Positions 29,727 through 38,034 of a DNA stretch of 64,000 nucleotides are shown here, in pieces. The position numbers were made by a program, and so were the translations under genes. The notes below the pieces were generated by a model, which was not told where the DNA came from, made no database searches, and worked only from the letters and a program-made list of their open reading frames with translations. Source of the DNA: Sugiyamaella lignohabitans (lineage: Eukaryota > Ascomycota > Dipodascomycetes > Dipodascales > Trichomonascaceae); the NCBI RefSeq assembly GCF_001640025.1, contig NC_031671.1:682001-746000 (forward strand), written 5' to 3'. The first letter of the stretch is position 1; every line of letters starts with the position of its first letter.

Positions 29727-31367
29727 ACTAAGCTAGTCGAACATTTTGCGGAGTCACAGCTAACTGTTTTCAGTTCGATTGTGGAACTTTGATTCAGCTA
29801 ATGGTCTCCGGAGATATTGATAGGTTATTGGGGCTATTAGACTGGACCGAACAAGACGAGACGTGCTGGTACTTGCCTTGAAAAATTCTCTTGCTACTAT
29901 TGGTGGTCGAAAATTTCATAGCAAGTGTGTCCCAGTAGACCCAAATTAGTCACTCCTGAACCAAAACAGATATACTTCATCGAAATATGATTTATTTTCA
30001 ATATTAACGGGATATTGCTCTCCTGCTTGGTGAGTACTTTGTTCCCGTTTGAATTGGTAGAAATCTGGGGCTCGTAATACTAGTCTAAACCATACACACA
30101 AGATGCACTAAAGTTCCTTTGAAGTGTGTCATATTTTGGCAACATTGAGGTGAGAGGATGAAGTATCTCATGTCATATTAACAGGGTTCCTACACTGCTC
30201 ATGATAACTTTGTATCAACCATAGCACTCGATCAAACAGCATACATGAACCTCCCTTACTTCTTACTACCGCCTTGAATTGCATGTGTTCTAAGACCATG
30301 GTTAACTGCGACTTTCACTAACTTCACTAATATCTGGGCACGCAACTAGTCCCATAATGGGTATGCGGATTGGAATAACTGTGAATAGCCGATTAAGCTA
30401 GATAATATACCACTTGTCGTCATACTCGGTATTATATATGAATAGTCGCAGGCAGGTATGAGCAATTTGATATATTAGCCCCAGCCCCATGGTTCTTCAA
30501 TCGGAAACTGTTCAATCTATATCGTGTAACCGAACACATGAGTTATTCAAATAGAGGATGGACACAGTAGTAGATATGCTTTATTCAAGTAGAGTATATT
30601 AGTAGTTACAGTAGTAGAATAGAGTACAATAGAGTAAAGTAGAATAGAGTGGTAGAGACCAAGTAGAGACTAAGTAGAGTGATGTCCATGAGACACAGTA
30701 GAGAGTAGAGCTTTTTTTTTTCAGGGTTTTCATTTAGGATTCTTTTTTTTTTTGCGAGGGTTTTCATATTTTCCTTTTTTCAAACAGAGGTAGTAGAGAG
30801 TAGTAGAGAGTAGAAAAACCAGACAGAGACCGAGAAACCAAAGAGAAAATAGACCAAGAGAAGAACAGAGAGCCATTGAGAGAAACCAGAGCAGCGTGAG
30901 TTGTAATGTTACCAAAGTGTAGTGGTGTGGTGATGGAGCCAGTTTTAGCGAACAACAATCTGTGTGATGATTTAAATTGACACCCGATCTTGTGATGAAG
31001 GATTGTGAGTTTGAAAACATGTCGAACCGCAGACAGCGGCGCCAGTGTAGTAAAACCTCAGTAGGGGTGGGAGATCGGGATGACTAGAAGTGATATCCAA
31101 GGATGGCGACTCTGAGGAAGCCACAATCAAATTGCAAAACTAGGCGCAGCAAGGAGCGCGCCACTGTTAAGACTCATGATTTCAATGGATGATTGTTGTA
31201 CTAGTAGTCATAGTCAAGTGGTGTGTTGTTGTCCAGATTGTTGAACGACTGGATGCAAGTGATGGTGAAGTAGTGATGAGTCGGTGCTTTGGTGTGGTTC
31301 CAGTGCTGCAAAAGACTGGCTGGTTCCTCTATTGAATGGCAGTAATAACCAAGAGCGGTTGATGGCT
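29727..31367. other. gene-free region with AG-rich satellite
   Basis: No convincing gene. 30570-30720 is a low-complexity tract of AGTAGAGTA-type words, and 30714-30755 holds T-runs. A minus-strand frame at 30730-31020 is hydrophobic but arises largely from this low-complexity DNA, so I do not call it. Confidence 0.45.
30570..30840. repeat. AG-rich low-complexity satellite (AGTAGAGTA words)
   Basis: Irregular repeats of GTAGA, AGTAGAGTA and GTAGAGA over about 270 bases, broken by two T-runs near 30715 and 30745. Confidence 0.7.
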
Positions 31368-31820
31368 TTAATAGCCGAGAGTGCGGAGCGTGCATTTTCG
31401 CACCGCTTTCCAAGACCTGGTGATGGCACGTTTAACCGTAAGAGGCTTGGGTTTAGGTGGAGGTGGTGGTTTGGGATAGACTGGGACCGGAATAGTTCGA
31501 AAGACCCGTTTGGGAGGAGGAGGAGGACGGTTGGCACGTTCAAGAGCCCGTTGAGCCTTCCATTCCTGTGTTTCCCGCCACAACTTTTGAATCTTCTCTC
31601 TCTCAGTCAAGGCTCTAGGTGGGTCCTCGACAACTTCAACCACAACAACAGGTTCAGGTTCAGTTACCTCACCACAGTCAACAAGGACTAGAGCGGGGTG
31701 GATGTCATACCAATACCAGACAGTGAGGAGTAAAAAGGTAAACAATAGGTGAAGAGGGTCCTCATGGACAGAAACACTGAAGATAGCGTGAGCTAAAACA
31801 GTAGACACAATAAAAGTCAT
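31368..31820 (-). CDS. small membrane-anchored proline-rich protein, 150 aa
   Basis: Unrecognised. The ATG at 31820 (context CAACA-ATG) is preceded at 97-103 bases by TATAAAT, so the transcript likely begins after an upstream in-frame alternative start, which I reject. Residues 1-45 contain a hydrophobic N-terminus and a strong membrane segment (about 22-42) ending YWYDIHP. Next comes an acidic Val/Glu/Pro stretch, then a charged helix (about 72-92). A proline-rich tail follows with PPPPPKR and PKPPPPPKPKP, ending in a basic Arg/Lys segment. The tail order R-x-IP-x-P-x-Y...KP...VKR faintly resembles the basic N-terminus of the neighbouring serine-rich family. Confidence is limited to a plausible gene. 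Confidence 0.5.
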   Translation of the reverse strand: MTFIVSTVLAHAIFSVSVHEDPLHLLFTFLLLTVWYWYDIHPALVLVDCGEVTEPEPVVVVEVVEDPPRALTEREKIQKLWRETQEWKAQRALERANRPPPPPKRVFRTIPVPVYPKPPPPPKPKPLTVKRAITRSWKAVRKCTLRTLGY

Positions 31821-33170
31821 TGTTGATCGACGAAGAAGTAATTTTGACTTGAGAGAATTGATTTGTGAAAAAAAGTGATAGTGAAGAAGAAGAGAATACG
31901 GGGGGAGAAGACGCATATTTATAATTTTTGGGCTCTAGCGTAACCTGCCGTGCTTGTACATAGCCCCCATAACGAGTTCGCCTTTTGTTGTTGTTCCTAC
32001 AGAAGCAACGCACTGAATGCGGTATCGGTACACTGTGCCCATAAACTTCCCAAAAACTACCCCTAACCTACTGCAATGCAATGCGAGGTGATGCATGGAA
32101 GATGCAGGGAAGGTCTGGAAGGGGTATTCTTAATCAAAATCCATAATATTCCCAAAAACTACCCGTAACCTGATGCAATGCAATGCAGCACCTGTGGGGA
32201 GCAGTGCCTAATCTGGTATTTAAGCATAAATTTCCTAAAACCTATGCCTAACCTGATGCATAGTCCCGTGCAAATCGGTTGAAGCCATCGGTGACCCGGT
32301 GCGGTCTAAAGCATGGAACCCCAGTATTCCGTAACTTATATCACAAGCTGACAGGTTTAATCTTCAGTTTACTTCAGTAGTCTAGAGAGACCATGCCTAG
32401 GGTTCAATCAGGAGTAAGCCCATCGTGGCGGCTGGTAAGCTAAACCCGATCGTGATGACTCTCGCTCGTCACAAGTTGATATACCTGTTCTCCGCAGTTG
32501 TGTTTCCTGGGGTTACTTTTCAAGCACTACGTCCACTAAAAGTGTCCGTGCTGTTTCATTTAGCTAACCTTTGACAAGTCCCAATCCGTCTCGGCCTAGT
32601 TTGCTTCTTCGCTTACTTCAGAACGCAATTACCTGAGTGATTTTGTCCAGATACTCCAAGGGGATAGCTTAAATGCGCGCTATCATTCAATTGCTATTAG
32701 ATGCCTGTCAATATCTGATTCCATTAAGATGTATTCGTCAACTGAGTTGAACATCACAGTCCCAGAATGCTATTAAGTACAATGCCTGCGAAAACTAAAA
32801 AACGAACATGGACAAATATATTCTACTAATGCTGAGTAAGTATTCTGCCCTTACCTTATTGGTAAACTGTACATGCTGACATTGGACCCTGAAGGAAATG
32901 CAGATGAAATAGAGGGAGGTCATCTAATTCTATTATCGCGTTCCATTTACAGCGTAGGGCCCCACCCCCCGAACTCTTCGCTGGAATGATCATATATCCT
33001 GTTATTACAATAGTCTATGTGATACAAGACCGTCTAGACAAAGCGTACGATGGCAGGCTCAAAAACCTCATTCACTGGCAAAAATACAAACCATAGTCAG
33101 TACGGATTCGATCCATTCATAATGTGACAGGTCAGCAATGAGCTCAGATTTCTAGCAGGGCTTGTATGCA
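31821..33170. other. spacer with short tandem repeats
   Basis: Carries the promoter of the small proline-rich gene (TATA at 31917-31923, minus strand) and three imperfect repeats at 32046-32262. No other gene seen. Confidence 0.45.
32046..32262 (+). repeat. three imperfect repeats, period about 80-100 bases
   Basis: Cores start at 32046, 32149 and 32229: TTCCCAAAAACTACCC, TTCCCAAAAACTACCC and TTCCTAAAACCTATGC, each followed by (G/C)TAACCT-TGCA. The first two continue into GCAATGCAATGC. Each is preceded by CATAA. Confidence 0.75.
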
Positions 33171-33176
33171 TGCACG

Positions 33177-33190
33177 CTGATAAGATAAGC
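33177..33190 (+). promoter_or_regulatory. tandem GATA site upstream of copy C
   Basis: CTGATAAGATAAGC, 430 bases before the ATG at 33607, followed within 25 bases by AGATAAGATAG. TATATAAG is at 33535-33542. The promoter is kept although the gene is frameshifted. Confidence 0.55.
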
Positions 33191-33606
33191 ACGTAACTAG
33201 ATAGCACAGATAAGATAGAAATATGCAATCATCGGTCGATCGTGATGGAGCTTAATTATCCAGGCGATTCGAATCGTGCGTATTCTTGGATATCCTTGTT
33301 TGGTCTAAGGATTCTATAAGTCGCCGATGTGTAGTTCAGGGCTTTATCGAAAAAAACGAATCATTAGGAGCCATGGTCTATAGTCACAGGGTGCGGCGTG
33401 ACTTTGTATCTATAAATGGAGACATTGACCGAAATAGAGTCCTAGCCACAACAAATGCACCCGGAAAAAGAAATTCTCAACTCAACATGATCCAAGCACA
33501 AACACAACAAAGTGGAAAAAGAAATTCTCCTGTCTATATAAGGGCGCGTTAGGCCTCTGTTGCTTCTGTTCTCTTCTTCTTTTCTTCTCTCTAGTACTAA
33601 GCAAAA

Positions 33607-34793
33607 ATGTATCGTGCTACTACCACCGCCGCTACTTCTGCAAACGCCCTTCGAGTTATTCCTCGCATACCCTACAAATCCAGACCTCGCCCAACAGTCA
33701 TCAAACGTACCTTTTTCTCCACCCATCCAGTCACCTCTCAGAACCGTTACCAATGTCTCCCGCACCGAATCTACTACGAGTTCCCACCACAGTTCTCGTT
33801 CTTCCTCCACCACAACTTCCCGCAGTGCTTCTACTTCTGGTAGCGCAGCCACTCTAGCACGTCTTTCCATCATTGTACTGCTTCGTCCTCGTCTAGCTCC
33901 AATCCCTCCTACTCCAGACACTCGGCCCCCCGCTCTTCCACGTCATCCTCTACGCCTTCTTTTTCCTCATATCCCACCACCCATTCCACATCCACTGCTT
34001 CCTCGTCTTGCTCAATCTCTCACTCCTCTTCTTCCCGCTCACGTTCTCCCACTACCTACCAATTCATCCCGCTTGCCACCTCTACCCCATTACCTGCAGC
34101 TCGCACCCGGTCTATTTCTCCTCATCCGTTCCTTCTCAACATGCTCCACGCGCTTCTTTTTCGTCTCGCAATACCCGCTCCACCCCCTGTCCCTCTATCC
34201 CCATGACATCTCCTATCTCTTCAACCACCCGCACTTCTTCTAACTCAGTTCCCAGCTCTCACTCCAGCTCCCGTCACCACGCCAGTCACCATTCATCTCG
34301 CTCCACAACCTCAACCCTCTCTGATACCTACATGAATCCCCGCAAGGCCCCTTCTATTCCCAGACCTTCGAAGCCATCGCCTCGCACTACCGCTTATCCC
34401 ACTTCCATCACTACCACCGCTGCTCCCTCTCAAAGTCTGTTGAACAGACTTGCTGACCTGCCTTCCAGACTTACTAACTATTCATATGGCTCCAAAGAGT
34501 ACTTGAAGTTCGAAGCTTTTATGGATAGCTTGAACCTTAGCTATGCTTACAGTGGTGCTTGCGATGACAAGCTGACCTTCACTTGTTTAAAGGTCACTGT
34601 CGAGCAAGCTAGAATTCACCGACGAGCCCTCTTGAAACAACTACTGGCTGTAAACGAAGCTTACCTGAAGCTCTTTGATATAGGAGTTGATACCCTGGAC
34701 CTCCATCAAACCAAGAAGTCAGAGATTCTCATGAGTTTGGGTAAGTTAGAGCGATTTGGCGATATCGCCAAGATTACGCTTGAATCGGAATAA
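33607..34793 (+). pseudogene. frameshifted serine-rich family member, copy C
   Basis: Aligned by eye with copy B it shows three frame changes: one extra base in the T-run near 33711-33716, one lost base in CGTCTTTCC near 33863-33866, and one lost base near 34112-34120. The starting frame therefore stops soon after the conserved N-terminus. The final third (about 34210-34793) is open and still encodes the conserved C-terminal domain with only a few substitutions (for example a Cys-to-Gly change in the last 20 residues). It is either a young pseudogene or expressed from an internal start; sequencing error in homopolymers is also possible. I describe the breaks only. Confidence 0.75.
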
Positions 34794-35010
34794 GCTTAGG
34801 GTCTCGGGCCACTAGCTACCTCCACCATAGCTATAAATACAAGTATGTAGTCCCCCAAATGAGTACCTCTGATTGCCTCCGGCAAACGAGCTCGGGCAGA
34901 GTCCGAGTTTTGTTACTTATCAATGTAATGCTCATTCTGACTATTTCATGAATAATAAAGTTTAGATAATGAGGGCTCGAGTCCAAGACAAAAATTTCTA
35001 CCTAAGATAT

Positions 35011-35613
35011 GTAAAGACTGGTCATAGGAGACCCCTACTTGAAAGAATAATATGGACAACCCACAAAACTATTCAAAGCTCATTATCCGAGGACCAAGTA
35101 ATAGCTTAAAGTCTTGTCACCAAAAGTATACATCAATGACTATATCAAAGTAGCCATAGTAGACATATTGCTGCAATCATATATTGACAAATTGGAGGTA
35201 CGTGGTCGCCTATTCAAATTATCAAATGAGAATGGCTAATATTTGAATAAGACACATCAATGCAAATAGATTATATCCGCCGGTCGGATCTTTCAGATTT
35301 GACTTCATTTCTCTCAACAGTCACACCAAGAGTACTATGTTTATAGCTTTCATTCCATACCCACAATTTATAGGTGATTAGATAGCAAGTACCAGCTTTC
35401 AAGTAAAGCTAAGTAGATTTCTCTAACACGTAGTTAGAACTGTGGACAAGAACCCAATGATGGACTGCGAGTTGCTTCTCGAAACAAGCGAAGTCCTCAA
35501 ATACCGGTTGCAATCTATTTGTAACTGCTCTTTCTTCGCTTGATACCTTCGTTCAAAGAAACTCGAACTATAAAGCATAAGGATAATTCCACTGGAAATC
35601 GACAGATACCGAT
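35011..35613. other. AT-rich spacer at the right edge of the island
   Basis: No gene or RNA recognised; marks the return to housekeeping genes. Confidence 0.45.
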
Positions 35614-36165
35614 TTAACTTCGTGAGTGCGTGCTCGTTTCATATCCAGAAGCCGAATTAGCCGGGATAATTCTACGATTATCAGTATCAGCCGCCAGATC
35701 TGCCGGCAATTCGATGGAGTGTGACGTCGCAAGCTCGCGAAGTGCCTTATTCTCTTCCATCAAATGTAATAAAAACGACACTGTTCTTTCAAGGACAACC
35801 ACTTCACTCCTACTTTTAGACAAATCTAAATCTGGTACAAGCTCACAAATTTTATCAAATTCCTGTCTGATAGCTTGTCGGCGTCTTTGCTCAGATGCAA
35901 TATGGTTGGCTTTTTTTTCTTCCAAAGATAGAGCAGCTCCCTTGTCTTTTCGCGCTACTGGTGGTGGTAAGGTGCTTGCTTTCCTTCTAATTTTCTTAGG
36001 CGGCAACGGCTCTAAGTTACTTGCTTGCGGTTCATGTTTGATACCATTGGTTGCTTTAGCAGCTGTATCTTGAAATTGTTCCTCATGCCTATTATTACTT
36101 TGATCATTGACATCACTAGCTTTACCTGGTAAGAGGTCATTCGAGGCATGGTAATTGTCAGTCAT
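35614..36165 (-). CDS. bHLH transcription factor, Ino4/Yas2-like
   Basis: 183 residues with one basic helix-loop-helix domain at about 82-138. The basic region reads NHIASEQRRR with His88, Glu92 and Arg96, the set that contacts the E-box CANNTG. Helix 1 ends ICELVPDLDL, and helix 2 includes SRSEVVVLERTVSFLLHL. A short leucine-containing extension follows. The RSE...L-x-x-TV pattern is typical of Ino4-type partners, which pair with Ino2 or Yas1 to activate phospholipid or alkane genes in yeasts. The N-terminal 80 residues are hydrophilic with a KKIRRK nuclear-localisation-like cluster. Single exon. bHLH identity is firm; the Ino4/Yas2 assignment is tentative. Confidence 0.82.
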   Translation of the reverse strand: MTDNYHASNDLLPGKASDVNDQSNNRHEEQFQDTAAKATNGIKHEPQASNLEPLPPKKIRRKASTLPPPVARKDKGAALSLEEKKANHIASEQRRRQAIRQEFDKICELVPDLDLSKSRSEVVVLERTVSFLLHLMEENKALRELATSHSIELPADLAADTDNRRIIPANSASGYETSTHSRS

Positions 36166-36556
36166 GGCTAAATTTTTTCACCAAATGAAACTGGGCTGGA
36201 ACTTGCAAGAACTAAGTATTCTAGTCTATCACATAGATATTAGCTCAGTATTTATAAGGCTAAAGCTGTTTGGCTTGAAAATATTCGCGAGTGAAGACTA
36301 CTGTCACATGTCAATCTGATGGCGATTTGGGGTACAGTGTACGCGGCAAAGTTTAAGCATTGTAAGCGATTTTCATGCGTTTACAAGACATCTTCATAGA
36401 TTAGTATTTTTCACTTTAATACATCATCTGTAGCTTACGAACGCCCGGAATATTACGTTTAAGGTCAAAGGGTATCATTTTTGGCCATTTGGTAATCACA
36501 ATTGCCTAACACCCGAAGCGCATCTTATAGATATCAAACGGATTAAACATAAAAAT
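36166..36556. other. intergenic, bHLH promoter
   Basis: About 390 bases upstream of the bHLH gene and before tRNA-Pro. TATTTATAAGG-like TATA sequence is near 36250 for the minus-strand gene. Nothing else identified. Confidence 0.4.
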
Positions 36557-36674
36557 GGCCCGATGGTTTAGGGGTATAATACTCGCTTAGGGCAAAAGCC
36601 GTGTTATTCATAATGTTGGCTTATAACTCTAAGTCGTTTGCGAGTGGTCCCGGGTTCGATTCCCGGTTGGGCCC
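36557..36674 (+). tRNA. tRNA-Pro (AGG) with a 46-base intron
   Basis: Acceptor stem GGCCCGA pairs with TTGGGCC(C). The D-arm contains TTTAGGGG, and the anticodon stem CTCGC pairs with GCGAG around loop TT-AGG-G...T, so the anticodon is AGG. The T-arm is CCGGGTTCGATTCCCGG. The intron (36593-36638) follows the base 3' to the anticodon, the canonical position; removing it leaves 72 bases. T7 follows at 36675, an RNA polymerase III terminator. Confidence 0.95.
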
Positions 36675-36681
36675 TTTTTTT
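36675..36681 (+). terminator. RNA polymerase III T-run after tRNA-Pro
   Basis: Seven T residues immediately after the acceptor stem. Confidence 0.8.
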
Positions 36682-36814
36682 ATCATGTTACTTTATACAA
36701 TATCTTGCTCTGAGTGTGATCGGAGCTCATTTATAAATAAATATATTACTATTAACTGGCAAACAATCAGTGAACCTGTACGATCAAAAAGTGACGTGTT
36801 TATTATTTTATGGT

Positions 36815-37544
36815 TCACTTTAGAGGCGGAATCTTGCTAGCGAACTTAGTTGTATAGTAATGTACAAGTCCATTATATCCAGATTTTTCACCACATCTAA
36901 CGAGATTTGCAGCATCGATATTCAATGGACTGTCTGGTTCTGGATCTGTCAACATCGCCTGCACAGCCGTCAGAGCAGAAGAAATAGTCCAGGCCGGAGT
37001 CCACTGGCCTTTTAGCACGTCTAAACAAACTTCTCCGTTCTATTTTTGTGTTAGGGACAATACCATTACAAGCCAAGTTCAAAGCCATAGCAAGGTCAGG
37101 AAGTGGAATGAACAACAGAAATTGGAAGTTTAACAGAGTGTCTATCCATAAAAACTACAACTTATGGCCCTTCCTCTACCAGTTACGATTTATCCCCGCT
37201 TTATTACTTAGTAACTTACTTCAAAATGGATATTCGGATGACAGATGCTAGTAAGAAATTGCATCGTCGGCGGTTGAAGAGGATAACTTTGTGGAACCTT
37301 TATCCGTATAAGCCAGTGTCCACCTACGTTGAGTTAATAAATAGAAAGCGAATACACAATGCAAAGCATTGAGATCATTTTCATACTGACCTTCATAAGG
37401 GCTGTCAGCTGGCCCTCGCAGCACAGCAAGCCATGTGAACAAATCATCCTCAGACTGTAGCTGTAAAGCATCAAGAGCTGGATTAGGATCATGGCTGAAA
37501 GCCGATAACTCTTTAATCAAGCGTTTTGATGCAGCTGATGACAT
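36815..37544 (-). CDS. PEX4: peroxisomal ubiquitin-conjugating enzyme Pex4, three exons
   Basis: The spliced model is join(36815..37039,37220..37323,37391..37544), 160 residues. Pex4 is the E2 that, with Pex22, mono-ubiquitinates Pex5 for recycling at the peroxisome. Exon 1 ends SPYEG, exon 2 reads GHWLIRIKVPQSYPLQPP...HPNIHFE, and exon 3 starts NGEVCLDVLKGQWTPAW. The catalytic Cys sits in EVCLDVL, preceded by the E2 HPN motif. The C-terminus, with DSPLNIDAANLVRCGE and the Tyr-rich end, matches Pex4 rather than Ubc4-type E2s. Donors are GTCAGT and GTAAGT; acceptors GTAG and ATAG. All three exons stay in frame. It is divergent from XDH. Confidence 0.88.
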
Positions 37545-38034
37545 CTGAGTTTTCAAGGAAAGTAATACTCGTTAAATGATGATCTTGTTATTCTGAGTCG
37601 AACTAACCAATATTTATGAAACTACTGTCCGATATACGTAAATGGTTAGAGACATCCAAATGTCGTAAATATGAAGTTCTATTATCTAGGATTGGATTTT
37701 ATTCAATAGAAAGCACAAATGATGATGACAGAGGGATCTCCACTTCAACTTCTCCACATTTAGCTCAGCCTGCCTCGGCTGATACAGATTAATCCGATGG
37801 GTTAGGTGAGTCCTTTAAAAATATGGCATCCTTATATAGAGGCAAAATGGAAGCAGCTTGATCTTGCTGAAGGCTTGACTGATCTGCCGCGGCATACCGG
37901 GGGTTGATATCTCCACATTTAGATCAACGGAATGCCTTATCACAGAGACTGAGATGTCTCAACCCTCCCCACTTTGGCAGTTCTTTCTAAATATTTATTT
38001 ATGGAGTTGATATAGGGAAGTCTAGCTCAATGAA
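37545..38034. promoter_or_regulatory. divergent PEX4-XDH promoter region
   Basis: About 490 bases between the two start codons. The 13-base word TCTCCACATTTAG occurs twice (near 37751 and 37910). CGG-N4-CCG at 37890-37899 resembles a zinc-cluster factor site. CTTATC near 37937 is a GATA word. TATTTAT near 37994 may serve XDH. Two short upstream ORFs precede the XDH ATG. Roles are inferred. Confidence 0.4.

Larger units (their letters stand above)
33175..35010 (+). repeat. serine-rich-gene duplication unit C
   Basis: Third copy of the unit, direct with respect to unit B. Promoter words, pseudogene and 3' flank (GCCTCCGGCAAACGAGCTC) are collinear. The downstream flank GAGTCCAAGACAAAAATTT matches the corresponding flank of unit A. 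Confidence 0.75.

Noticed and set aside
30730..31020. 96-codon hydrophobic minus-strand frame
   Set aside because: Its end lies in T-runs and AG-rich satellite, so hydrophobicity is a by-product of composition.
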